This document shows, one piece after another, positions 1 to 5,534 of a DNA stretch of 6,859 bases. Each line of letters opens with the position of its first letter. Position 1 is the stretch's first letter. This DNA is from Nitrospira sp. (GTDB taxonomy: Bacteria; Nitrospirota; Nitrospiria; Nitrospirales; Nitrospiraceae), in assembly GCA_025360665.1 (NCBI GenBank), contig JANYBU010000075.1, positions 1 to 6,859 on the forward strand, in the 5' to 3' direction. The notes under the pieces were generated by a model, which was given only the letters and a program-made list of their open reading frames with translations, did not search any database and was not told where the DNA came from. The translations under genes were made by a program, and so were the position numbers.

Positions 1-210
1 ATGAAAGACATTCTGCTCTATTCTGAAGACCCGATCGTCTCGATCGACCAGAAGGGCGATCCTCATTCGGCCACACTCGATGCCCCGCTCACGATGGTCA
101 TCGACAAGCGGCTCGTCAAGGTGACGGCCTGGTACGACAACGAGTGGGGGTATTCATGCCGGGTTCGAGACCTGATCAAGGTGATTGCGGCAAAAACGAC
201 GAGGCACTGA
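1..210 (+). CDS. gap: Glyceraldehyde-3-phosphate dehydrogenase, C-terminal end (5' partial)
   Basis: Last 69 residues of GAPDH, the enzyme that oxidatively phosphorylates glyceraldehyde 3-phosphate to 1,3-bisphosphoglycerate using NAD(P)+. The visible part carries the family's C-terminal signature: an EDPIVS block (residues 9-14), PHSATLDA (21-28), and the YDNEWGYS motif (45-52), whose Asn contacts the nicotinamide of the cofactor. The family is usually about 335 residues, so roughly four fifths of the gene, including the catalytic Cys and the Rossmann domain, lies before the window. The ATG at position 1 is an internal methionine, not the start. It is followed after 89 nt by pgk, the next step of the pathway. 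Cofactor preference cannot be judged from this part. Confidence 0.95.
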   Translation: MKDILLYSEDPIVSIDQKGDPHSATLDAPLTMVIDKRLVKVTAWYDNEWGYSCRVRDLIKVIAAKTTRH

Positions 211-216
211 ACACCG

Positions 217-240
217 CGAGGCGAGGCGCTGCCTGCCTCG
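217..240 (+). other. Stem-loop in the gap-pgk spacer
   Basis: Positions 217-222 pair with 235-240 and 224-227 pair with 231-234, giving a ten-pair GC-rich stem with one bulged G (223) and a 3-nt loop. No T tract follows, so a simple intrinsic terminator is unlikely. In a gap-pgk mRNA it could act as a processing or stability element, or tune the ratio of the two products; this is inference. Confidence 0.5.
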
Positions 241-299
241 GCCCGATTCTGTTTCACGCTGACTCCCCTTCCTAGAAGGACCGACCTGACGGAGCCGCC

Positions 300-1499
300 A
301 TGAATTTGCGCAAACAAACGATCGACGATGTCGTGCTGCGAAACAAGCGCGTCATCATCCGAGCCGACTTCAACGTCCCGTTGGACGATTCACACCAAAT
401 CACCGATGACACCCGCATTCGCTCGACACTGCCGACCATCAATCGAGCCGTCGACGAAGGCGCCAAGGTAATCCTCTGTTCGCACCTGGGCCGACCGGAC
501 GGAAAATTCGACCCTAGGTACAGTCTGTCCCCGGTGGCAAAACGCCTGGGTCGGCTCCTGGGCAAGGAGATTCTGTTTGCACCGGATTGCATCGGCCCGG
601 CGGTGGAAGGGCTTGTCGCCAAGATGAAGCCGGGCGACGTCCTGCTCCTTGAAAACCTCCGATTCCATAAGGGTGAAGAAAGTAACGACGACGCCTTTTC
701 GAAAGCACTGGCGGCCCTCGGCGATGTCTATATCAACGACGCGTTCGGCGCCGCGCATCGGGCCCATGCCTCCACCGTCGGCATCACCAAATTCATCCCC
801 GCCTCGGCCGCCGGCTTCCTCCTCAAGAAAGAAATCGAATACCTCGAGGGAGCCGTCGAAAACCCCGTTCGGCCGTTTGTCGCCATTCTCGGTGGTGCAA
901 AAGTGTCAGGAAAGATCGGTGTCATCGAGAATCTGGGCAAGCGCGTCGACAAAGTTATTATCGGCGGCGGCATGGCGTTTACCTTCTTAAAGGCAAAGGG
1001 GATGGAAATCGGCAACTCACTGGTCGAAAATGACATGTTGGACTTCGCCAAAGGCATTGAGGACCATGCCCTTTCCCGCGGTGTGAAATTCTACCTGCCG
1101 GTCGATTGTGTCGTCGCGGCCAGTCGCGAGCCTGGGGCGGAATCGAAGATCGTCCCGGTCCAGGAGATTCCGAAAGGGTGGTACGCCCTCGACATTGGCC
1201 CGGCCTCCGTCAAACTATTCGACGAAGCAGTCCAGAACGCAAAGACAATTCTGTGGAACGGACCGATGGGTGTCTTTGAAATCGATGCCTACGCCCGTGG
1301 CACACTCGCGATGGCTCACGCGATTGCCAATGCCTACGCCCTGACGATCGTCGGCGGCGGCGAAACGGCTATGGCCGTGCATCGGGCCGGCGAATCGGAG
1401 AATATGTCGTTCATCTCGACCGGCGGCGGCGCCGCATTGGAATTACTGGAAGGTAAACAACTCCCGGGCTTGACCGCCCTCCCGGATCGAGTCGCGTAA
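300..1499 (+). CDS. pgk: Phosphoglycerate kinase
   Basis: Cytosolic enzyme that transfers the acyl phosphate of 1,3-bisphosphoglycerate to ADP, giving 3-phosphoglycerate and ATP. At 399 residues it has the normal bacterial length and is complete. N-domain substrate motifs: RADFNVP (21-27), SHLGRP (61-66), LLENLRF (116-122) and NDAFGAAHRAHAST (146-159), with the basic-patch arginines R21, R121 and R154. C-domain nucleotide motifs: GGAKVSGK (198-205), GGGM (222-225), WNGPMGVFE (319-327), GGGET (352-356) and the terminal STGGGAALE (373-381). The ATG at 300 has GGAG at 291-294, 5 nt upstream, and the protein begins where the family does. It follows gap and precedes tpiA by 55 nt, so the three are probably co-transcribed. 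No key residue is missing. Confidence 0.98.
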   Translation: MNLRKQTIDDVVLRNKRVIIRADFNVPLDDSHQITDDTRIRSTLPTINRAVDEGAKVILCSHLGRPDGKFDPRYSLSPVAKRLGRLLGKEILFAPDCIGPAVEGLVAKMKPGDVLLLENLRFHKGEESNDDAFSKALAALGDVYINDAFGAAHRAHASTVGITKFIPASAAGFLLKKEIEYLEGAVENPVRPFVAILGGAKVSGKIGVIENLGKRVDKVIIGGGMAFTFLKAKGMEIGNSLVENDMLDFAKGIEDHALSRGVKFYLPVDCVVAASREPGAESKIVPVQEIPKGWYALDIGPASVKLFDEAVQNAKTILWNGPMGVFEIDAYARGTLAMAHAIANAYALTIVGGGETAMAVHRAGESENMSFISTGGGAALELLEGKQLPGLTALPDRVA

Positions 1500-1525
1500 T
1501 CGCCTCGTCGCTGAGTTCACACCTT

Positions 1526-1545
1526 TATTACCATCTATTACCATC
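1526..1545 (+). repeat. Perfect 10-bp tandem duplication upstream of tpiA
   Basis: The decamer TATTACCATC occurs twice head to tail (1526-1535 and 1536-1545) in the 55-nt spacer between pgk and tpiA, ending 9 nt before the tpiA start. It is AT-rich compared with its surroundings. A replication-slippage origin is likely. Any effect on tpiA translation, for example by keeping the leader unstructured, is conjecture. Confidence 0.75.
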
Positions 1546-1554
1546 GAGACACCT

Positions 1555-2325
1555 GTGCGCAGACCCCTCATCATCGGCAACTGGAAGATGAACAAGACGG
1601 CCTCGGAGGCCGGGGCCTTCATTCACGACCTCCGCGAGCGACTGCCTGCATCCCCCAACGCCGATGTGGTCCTTGCACCGCCCTTTACGGCTCTCGAATC
1701 GGCCCGCAAAGCCTTAGGTCCCTCTTCCTGGATCAGCCTCGGCGCACAGAATGTACATTGGGAGCAGCACGGGGCCTTCACCGGAGAAGTGTCCGCTCCG
1801 ATGTTACGCGAACTTGGCTGCCGCTATGTGATCGTCGGCCACTCTGAGCGCCGCACGCTCTTCGGCGAACGAGATCAGGATATTCAGAAAAAAGTCCAGG
1901 CGGCGCTGACGTACGGGCTTTCTCCGATCCTGTGTGTGGGAGAATCGCTGGCGGAACGTGAGGCAGGCCGAACGGAATCGGTCGTCACGACTCAGCTCAC
2001 CGGCAGCCTGGCAGGGTTGACCACAGAGGATCTTGCGACAGTCACGATCGCCTACGAACCGGTCTGGGCCATTGGCACGGGACGAGCCGCCACCACGGAG
2101 CAGGCCGTGGCCGTGCATCGCTCGATCCGCTTGTTCGTGGAGACCGGCTGGAACAGCGAGACAGCATCGGCCATCAGAATCCTGTATGGCGGAAGCGTCA
2201 CGCCCCAGAACATCGAATCGCTCCTCGCCTCGGACCCAATCGACGGGGCCCTGGTGGGTGGGGCTTGTCTCAATCCCGAATCGTTTGCTACAATCGTTGG
2301 CATTGCGCAGACACGTCGTGCCTAA
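1555..2325 (+). CDS. tpiA: Triose-phosphate isomerase
   Basis: Interconverts dihydroxyacetone phosphate and glyceraldehyde 3-phosphate in the cytosol. The 256-residue protein is a full (beta/alpha)8 barrel of normal length. Visible catalytic elements: GNWKMN (8-13) with substrate-binding N9 and K11, VGHSERR (94-100) with electrophile H96, AYEPVWAIGTG (166-176) with catalytic base E168 and flexible loop 6, and the phosphate-binding YGGSV (211-215) and GALVGGACL (231-239). The start is GTG at 1555: the protein then begins MRRPLIIGNWK, exactly as the family expects, and no in-frame ATG precedes the active-site Asn/Lys. The ribosome site is weak (GAGA at 1546-1549). secG follows after 14 nt. Confidence 0.97.
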   Translation: MRRPLIIGNWKMNKTASEAGAFIHDLRERLPASPNADVVLAPPFTALESARKALGPSSWISLGAQNVHWEQHGAFTGEVSAPMLRELGCRYVIVGHSERRTLFGERDQDIQKKVQAALTYGLSPILCVGESLAEREAGRTESVVTTQLTGSLAGLTTEDLATVTIAYEPVWAIGTGRAATTEQAVAVHRSIRLFVETGWNSETASAIRILYGGSVTPQNIESLLASDPIDGALVGGACLNPESFATIVGIAQTRRA

Positions 2326-2339
2326 CTGATCGGAGTGCC

Positions 2340-2702
2340 ATGTATACTGTTCTCATCGTCATTCATGTGTTGATCTGTTTTCTCATGGTCGGCGGAATCC
2401 TCTTGCAGTCAGGTAAGGGTGCTGAAATCGGCGCGTCATTCGGAGGCTCCAGTCAGACCGTCTTCGGTAGCCGTGGCCCTGCCAACTTCTTGAGTAAGTT
2501 CACGGTCGTCGTCGCTGCCATCTTCATGGTCACCTCGTTGAGCCTAGCCATCATGGCAAGAGACCGGACGTTTTCCTCCACAGTCATCGACCTCAAAAAG
2601 AAAGAGACCTCTCAGCCCGTCCCCGAAACCCCGGCCACGACGCCGGCAGCCCCAGCCGCTGAGAGCCATACTCCAGGCGACTCTTCCACCAGCGGACACT
2701 AG
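2340..2702 (+). CDS. secG: Preprotein translocase subunit SecG
   Basis: Small inner-membrane subunit of the SecYEG channel that supports SecA-driven protein export. The 120-residue product has a hydrophobic helix at about residues 3-22, the family loop signature LLQSGKGAEIGASFGG (21-36) followed by TVFGSRG and NFLSK, a second hydrophobic helix at about 53-71, and then a Pro/Ala/Thr/Ser-rich tail of about 35 residues. The tail is low complexity and makes the protein somewhat longer than E. coli SecG. The ATG at 2340 is chosen because it starts at the first helix and has GGAG at 2332-2335. An in-frame ATG at 2265 would add 25 unrelated residues and overlap tpiA. A secG gene directly after tpiA is a widespread bacterial arrangement, and this appears to be the last gene of the operon. 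Confidence 0.95.
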   Translation: MYTVLIVIHVLICFLMVGGILLQSGKGAEIGASFGGSSQTVFGSRGPANFLSKFTVVVAAIFMVTSLSLAIMARDRTFSSTVIDLKKKETSQPVPETPATTPAAPAAESHTPGDSSTSGH

Positions 2703-2937
2703 CAGGACGCCGAAAAAGTCGGTCCTGGTCGTTCGTGAATCGTGAGCGAGACGAGCAAGACGTGCGCGACAGGCGTGACTCGCGAAGATGAAACTTCCAA
2801 CCCGTCTCGCTTTTCTCGCAAGTCTCACGCGAATAACGAGATACGCTTCACGTCTTCTGAGGACGTTGCGAGAGCAATGCCCTGGGAAGGCTGCGTGGGG
2901 GATGTGAGGGTGAGAGCAGAAACTGTTCAGCGTCCGG
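2703..2937. repeat. Intergenic repeat with inverted ends and an internal palindrome between convergent secG and ilvE
   Basis: This gene-free stretch starts at the base after the secG stop and ends at the base before the ilvE stop. The ends form an imperfect inverted repeat: GGACGCCGAAAA at 2705-2716 matches the complement of 2924-2935 at 10 of 12 positions. Inside lies a second symmetry centred near 2780-2800: AGCGAGACG (2745-2753) is perfectly complementary to 2803-2811, and 2773-2784 is imperfectly complementary to 2816-2830. A local hairpin also exists at the left end (2703-2708 with 2722-2727). Intergenic repeats with a GGACGCTGAAAAAG-like end are, from memory, frequent in Nitrospira genomes; this was not checked. 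Lying between two stop codons, it may serve as a two-way transcription barrier. No convincing protein-coding frame is present. Confidence 0.6.
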
Positions 2938-3852
2938 CTACACGCGGGTAAGCCACGCCTCGTGGGAAGGGTCCTCCCCACGCACGATGGAAAAGAAAGT
3001 TTTCTGCAGAGCTTGCGTAATCGGACCTGGCGTGCCGGTTCCAATGCGGCGATTGTCGATCTCCCGCACCGGCGTCAGCTCGGCAGCGGTCCCGGTCACG
3101 AACACTTCATCGGCAATATACATGTCATCGCGCGTGAAGCGCTCCTCCACCACGGAAATACGCTGCTCCCGCGCCAAATCGATGACGGAACTTCTGGTGA
3201 TGCCGTCGAGGATCGAGGTGAGCGGCGTGGTCTTGATCTGCCCTTTACGCACAATGAAGATGTTCTCCCCCGTCCCCTCGGACACATACCCCTCGGTATC
3301 GAGAAGAATGGCTTCATCGTACCCGTCCACTTTCGCTTCCCGCTTCGCAAGAATCGAGTTCACGTAGTAGCCGGAGATCTTCCCTCTCGTCATCGAGACA
3401 TTGACGTGATGACGAGTAAACGACGACACGCGGGCCCGTATCCCTTTTGCCAGAGCATCGTCCCCGAGGTAGGCGCCCATTGTCCAGGCCGCGATGGCCA
3501 GCTTGATTGGATTGTCCCCAGGATAGACCCCCATCACTCCGTGCCCGATATAGACGAGCGGACGGATATAGCAGGCCTCTAACTTATTCACTCTGACTGT
3601 CTCCACGATGGCCTCTGCGACCTGCTTTTTGTCGAAGGGCATCTGCATCATGCCGATATGGGCGGAATCGAACAGCCGATCAACATGTTCCTGCAACCGG
3701 AAAATCGCGGAACCAGACTTCCCCTTGTAACAACGAATCCCCTCGAACACAGCCAGTCCATAATGGAGCGAATGGGTCATCACATGGACCTGCGCGTCCG
3801 CCCAATTGACGAACGACCCATCCATCCAAATCTTTCCTTGTGACTCAAGCAT
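2938..3852 (-). CDS. ilvE: Branched-chain amino acid aminotransferase (class IV, PLP-dependent)
   Basis: Transfers the amino group between glutamate and the 2-oxo acids of valine, leucine and isoleucine, the last step of their synthesis. The 304-residue protein has the family length. Motifs: GKIWMDG (6-12), HSLHYG (27-32), FEGIRCY (36-42), MTRGKISGYYVNS (154-166) with K158 as the likely PLP Schiff-base lysine, SEGTGENIF (191-199) with the glutamate that contacts the PLP ring nitrogen, and FVTGTAAELTPV (251-262). The length and these motifs favour BCAT over D-amino-acid transaminase or aminodeoxychorismate lyase. The start at 3852 is chosen because homology begins there and a promoter lies just upstream, inside the 42-codon extension that would reach an ATG at 3978. 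There is no clear Shine-Dalgarno. It converges on secG. Confidence 0.93.
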   Translation of the reverse strand: MLESQGKIWMDGSFVNWADAQVHVMTHSLHYGLAVFEGIRCYKGKSGSAIFRLQEHVDRLFDSAHIGMMQMPFDKKQVAEAIVETVRVNKLEACYIRPLVYIGHGVMGVYPGDNPIKLAIAAWTMGAYLGDDALAKGIRARVSSFTRHHVNVSMTRGKISGYYVNSILAKREAKVDGYDEAILLDTEGYVSEGTGENIFIVRKGQIKTTPLTSILDGITRSSVIDLAREQRISVVEERFTRDDMYIADEVFVTGTAAELTPVREIDNRRIGTGTPGPITQALQKTFFSIVRGEDPSHEAWLTRV

Positions 3853-3896
3853 AGGCAACGAATACGAGTGCGTGAACCATCGAGCGCCGAAATCGG

Positions 3897-3926
3897 AATA
3901 TAGCAGCGGGTTGGAAGAAGCGTCAA
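3897..3926 (-). promoter_or_regulatory. Predicted sigma70-type promoter of ilvE (extended -10)
   Basis: On the minus strand TTGACG (complement of 3921-3926) is followed after 18 nt by TATATT (complement of 3897-3902), preceded by TGC to make an extended -10. Each hexamer matches consensus at 5 of 6 positions. Transcription would begin near 3890, leaving a leader of about 38 nt before the ATG at 3852. This places the possible upstream ATG at 3978 outside the transcript and supports the shorter ilvE start. Confidence 0.6.
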
Positions 3927-3962
3927 GCAAACGGGCGGGCATGGCCCACAGGCAAGAATGAA

Positions 3963-4173
3963 CTAGCGCATTATTCATGACGGTTCGTCATGAAATCGTG
4001 GAGTCGTCCAGCGAGACGGGCGCGCGGAGCCGGTCGGTCGGGCAGCATACTTGACACAGTATGCTGTCCGACCGGCGAGCCCGCCTACCTACACCGGGCC
4101 GAGCGCATCCATGCTTGTCTCAGCGGGCGAATCCGCGATTGCAGCAGAACCGTTCATGAATAATACGGGCTAG
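3963..4173. repeat. Long imperfect palindrome, possible non-autonomous (MITE-like) element
   Basis: Both halves of this segment are complementary almost from end to end. The outer arms, 3963-3986 and 4147-4173, share CTAG, ATTATTCATGA and CGGTTC in the same order on opposite strands. Next, 3994-4017 matches the complement of 4117-4140 at 18 of 24 positions. The centre, 4033-4051 with 4058-4076, is a 19-pair stem (two G-T pairs) closed by a 6-nt loop. The right half has about 27 extra bases, so the symmetry is not exact. The left arm also holds its own dyad, TTCATGACG and its complement (3974-3982 and 3986-3994), 3 nt apart. It begins 11 bp past the PilZ gene stop and ends upstream of the ilvE promoter. 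No transposase or convincing target duplication is seen. Confidence 0.65.
4033..4076. other. Central 19-bp stem-loop of the palindromic element
   Basis: Positions 4033-4051 pair continuously with 4058-4076 around the loop TGACAC; only two pairs are G-T. It is the most stable-looking hairpin in the window. There is no T run on either side, so it is not a classic intrinsic terminator. On the minus strand it would be transcribed downstream of the PilZ gene and could protect that transcript's 3' end. Confidence 0.7.
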
Positions 4174-4184
4174 GAAGCAGTCTT

Positions 4185-4559
4185 TCAGGCTGGCATCTGA
4201 GGGGCACGAATCTGCCGACTCAATACATCTCCGATGTGCTTTGCGGCTAACGGACTCAGGCGGACAAGATCCAGCCCAAAATCATACCCATCAACCCACC
4301 GGACCGTCGCTCGCTTAATCTCTATCGTCGGGCCATCATCCGCAAACGTAATGCGCAGCGCCAAATCGAGGCCCGGTTCAACCGCATGGTCACCTTGGAC
4401 CCGCATCCCCGATTGAGACAGATTGGTCACGACACCCTTCCCGACAGATTCCCCACTGAGATAATAGAGAACCAGCCAGGTCGGTATGCGACGATAGGGA
4501 CGGAGCACAAATCGAGTACTTTTTGGCTTGGAGCAATGAGGTTTCGGTGCGACGGCCAT
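4185..4559 (-). CDS. PilZ-domain protein, putative c-di-GMP receptor
   Basis: A 124-residue single-domain protein with no signal peptide or membrane helix. It carries both halves of the PilZ c-di-GMP-binding signature: RPYRR (20-24), fitting RxxxR, and NLSQSG (46-51), fitting (D/N)xSxxG with Asn in the first place. These are followed by the beta-barrel with hydrophobic strands, an RWVDG segment (87-91) and GLDLV near 95-99. Such proteins bind cyclic di-GMP and act by contact with partners; the output here cannot be told from sequence. The start at 4559 is preferred because GGAG (complement of 4566-4569) lies 6 nt upstream. A second ATG at 4562 is only 3 nt from it, and an ATG at 4604 has no ribosome site. 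It is divergent from rplU and separated from ilvE by the palindrome. Confidence 0.85.
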   Translation of the reverse strand: MAVAPKPHCSKPKSTRFVLRPYRRIPTWLVLYYLSGESVGKGVVTNLSQSGMRVQGDHAVEPGLDLALRITFADDGPTIEIKRATVRWVDGYDFGLDLVRLSPLAAKHIGDVLSRQIRAPQMPA

Positions 4560-4659
4560 CATAATCTCCGATCCATGAACCGGCTCTGCGATAAAAAATA
4601 GCATACGCCAAAAAACCAGAGCAGGATAGCCCCCGAATAGGTTAGCCCGAAGGAGGGGG

Positions 4660-4713
4660 AAGGTGTGCCGGCGGGCCCCGTCGGGGGTGAAATCTCAGGG
4701 AGGGGCACGCCTT
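4660..4713 (+). other. Nested hairpin upstream of the rplU promoter
   Basis: Positions 4660-4669 pair with 4704-4713 (one G-T pair). Inside, CCGGCGG (4668-4674) can instead pair with CCGTCGG (4678-4684) around a 3-nt loop, so the two stems compete at bases 4668-4669. It precedes the predicted rplU promoter. It would be in the rplU leader only if transcription starts further upstream, or in the PilZ-gene leader when read on the minus strand. Confidence 0.4.
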
Positions 4714-4761
4714 TACCTTGACAGGTTTCAAACCCCTATGCTAAACAGTCATCTTCTGTAA
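4663..4761 (+). CDS. Possible 32-codon leader frame upstream of rplU
   Basis: A GTG at 4663 sits 6 nt after AAGGAGG (4650-4656), the best Shine-Dalgarno match in the window. It opens a frame of 32 codons (beginning MCRRAPSGVK, ending LNSHLL) that stops at 4759-4761, 15 nt before the rplU ATG. The peptide has no recognised motif. Against it, the predicted rplU promoter lies inside the frame, so it would be translated only from an upstream transcript, and the region is G-rich, which makes chance matches to a purine-rich ribosome site more likely. A regulatory leader peptide is possible but unproven. Confidence 0.2.
   Translation: MCRRAPSGVKSQGGARLYLDRFQTPMLNSHLL
4718..4747 (+). promoter_or_regulatory. 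Predicted sigma70-type promoter of the rplU operon
   Basis: A perfect -35 TTGACA (4718-4723) is followed after 18 nt by TAAACA (4742-4747), with TGC just before it forming an extended -10. The -10 is a moderate match. Transcription would start near 4754, only about 23 nt before the rplU ATG, with the ribosome site GGAGG at 4763-4767. The 18-nt spacer and TGC resemble the promoter proposed for ilvE. Confidence 0.6.
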
Positions 4762-4776
4762 CGGAGGCAGGGGCTT

Positions 4777-5091
4777 ATGTACGCAATCATTGAGACAGGC
4801 GGTAAGCAGTATCGAGTCGAAACTGGATCATTAGTCCAGGTGGAATCTCTTCCCGGCGAGGTGGGAGGGACAATCGAAATCGGCCAAGTTCGGTTGATTC
4901 ATGGCGAAAATGGTATGTTGGTCGGACAACCGTTGGTCAAAGGGGCCACCGTCAAAGCCGAAATCATTGCCCAGGATCGCACGCGCTCCATCACCATTTT
5001 CAAGAAACAACGGCGCAAGAACTATCGGCGGACCCGTGGCCATCGCCAGGGCTTCACCAAGCTGCGCATTACCGGTATCGAAACAGCCTAA
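4777..5091 (+). CDS. rplU: 50S ribosomal protein L21
   Basis: Ribosomal protein of the large subunit that binds 23S rRNA and contacts L20. The 104-residue product is standard length. It begins MYAIIETGGKQYRV (1-14), the family start signature, and ends with the basic RNA-binding segment FKKQRRKNYRRTRGHRQ (75-91) and a terminal strand TKLRITGI. The ATG at 4777 has GGAGG at 4763-4767, 9 nt away. It is the first gene of the rplU-rpmA-obgE-proB group, directly after a predicted promoter, and is separated from rpmA by 12 nt. Confidence 0.98.
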   Translation: MYAIIETGGKQYRVETGSLVQVESLPGEVGGTIEIGQVRLIHGENGMLVGQPLVKGATVKAEIIAQDRTRSITIFKKQRRKNYRRTRGHRQGFTKLRITGIETA

Positions 5092-5103
5092 CGAGGATCA
5101 GTC

Positions 5104-5373
5104 ATGGCAACAAATAAAGGCGGCGGATCAACTAGAAACGGGCGCGATAGCAATCCGCAATATCTCGGGGTCAAAGCCTACGGTGGAGAGACCGTGAAAG
5201 CCGGATCCATCCTGATCCGTCAGCGAGGAACGAAATTCTTCCCCGGCTTCAACGTGGGCCTCGGTAAAGACCATACCCTCTTCGCCCTCATCACGGGGAT
5301 TGTAAAGTTCGAACGTGGCCGTGGACGGAAGAAGATTAGTGTCTATTCCGACTCCGTACCTGTGATTTCCTAG
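5104..5373 (+). CDS. rpmA: 50S ribosomal protein L27
   Basis: Large-subunit protein whose N-terminal tail reaches toward the peptidyl-transferase centre. The 89-residue product opens with MATNKGGGSTRNGRDSN, the conserved flexible tail, and continues with LGVKAYGG (21-28), IRQRGTKFFPG (38-48) and NVGLGKDHTLFAL (50-62). There is no extra N-terminal peptide of the type cleaved in Firmicutes. GAGGA at 5093-5097 lies 6 nt before the ATG. Unlike the tight 12-nt junction with rplU, 129 nt separate it from obgE. Confidence 0.98.
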   Translation: MATNKGGGSTRNGRDSNPQYLGVKAYGGETVKAGSILIRQRGTKFFPGFNVGLGKDHTLFALITGIVKFERGRGRKKISVYSDSVPVIS

Positions 5374-5534
5374 CGCATCTTTCCCTCTTTTCTCGTCACA
5401 ACTTCTTTGCCCGCGAGGACTCCCGGCATGACCGTACGTGCAACGGGATGCTCCTCGCAGGCAATGGCCTTACAGCTCTCACACTGAAGAAACGGTGCGC
5501 CGATGTTTGTCGATGAAGTCCGTATTCGTATCAC
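5370..5534 (-). CDS. Possible antisense cysteine-rich small frame
   Basis: On the minus strand, opposite the rpmA-obgE spacer, a frame runs from a GTG at 5534 to a TAG at 5372-5370 (54 codons). Its C-terminal 43 residues look more protein-like than a random shadow: FLQCESCKAIACEEHP has a C-x2-C-x4-C-x3-H spacing reminiscent of a zinc-binding knuckle, followed by a hydrophobic stretch and a charged end. Against it, there is no ATG near the N-terminus, no ribosome site, it opposes an active operon, it overlaps the first 32 bases of obgE, and the same bases form a stem-loop. It could be a gene remnant. I do not recognise it. Confidence 0.2.
   Translation of the reverse strand: MIRIRTSSTNIGAPFLQCESCKAIACEEHPVARTVMPGVLAGKEVVTRKEGKMR
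5413..5458 (+). other. Stem-loop in the rpmA-obgE spacer
   Basis: GCGAGGA (5413-5419) pairs perfectly with TCCTCGC (5452-5458). The stem continues after a small internal loop with 5421-5425 against 5444-5448, and 5426-5428 against 5439-5441. It is not followed by a T tract. It is placed to separate ribosomal-protein from obgE expression, as a processing site or a partial transcription barrier; this is inference from position. Confidence 0.45.

Noticed and set aside
2265..2339. N-terminal extension of secG to an in-frame ATG at 2265
   Set aside because: It overlaps tpiA by 61 nt, encodes 25 residues unlike SecG, and the ATG at 2340 has its own GGAG.
2742..2951. Plus-strand open frame of 69 codons in the secG-ilvE gap
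   Set aside because: It is low in family-like features, runs through the repeat, overlaps the ilvE end and has no ribosome site.
2962..3582. Long plus-strand open frames opposite ilvE
   Set aside because: They are mirror frames of a well-supported aminotransferase and are rich in Arg, Ser and His, typical of antisense shadows.
3974..3994. Perfect 9-bp dyad as a repressor operator for ilvE
   Set aside because: It lies about 50 bp upstream of the predicted -35 and is part of the larger palindrome's left arm, so an operator role is not supported on its own.
4051..4080. TTGACA at 4051-4056 (with 4050 context) as a plus-strand promoter
   Set aside because: The hexamer falls in the hairpin loop, no -10-like sequence follows at 16-19 nt, and no plus-strand gene starts nearby.
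4660..4720. Minus strand resembles part of a TPP (thi-box) riboswitch, with GTGCCC, CTGAGA and ACCC in order
   Set aside because: The second conserved half (GAACCTGATC-like segment) is missing and the downstream gene is a PilZ protein, not a thiamin gene.
5374..5395. T-rich stretch after rpmA as an intrinsic terminator
   Set aside because: No stem precedes the T-rich bases; the nearby stem-loop lies downstream of them, in the wrong order for a terminator.
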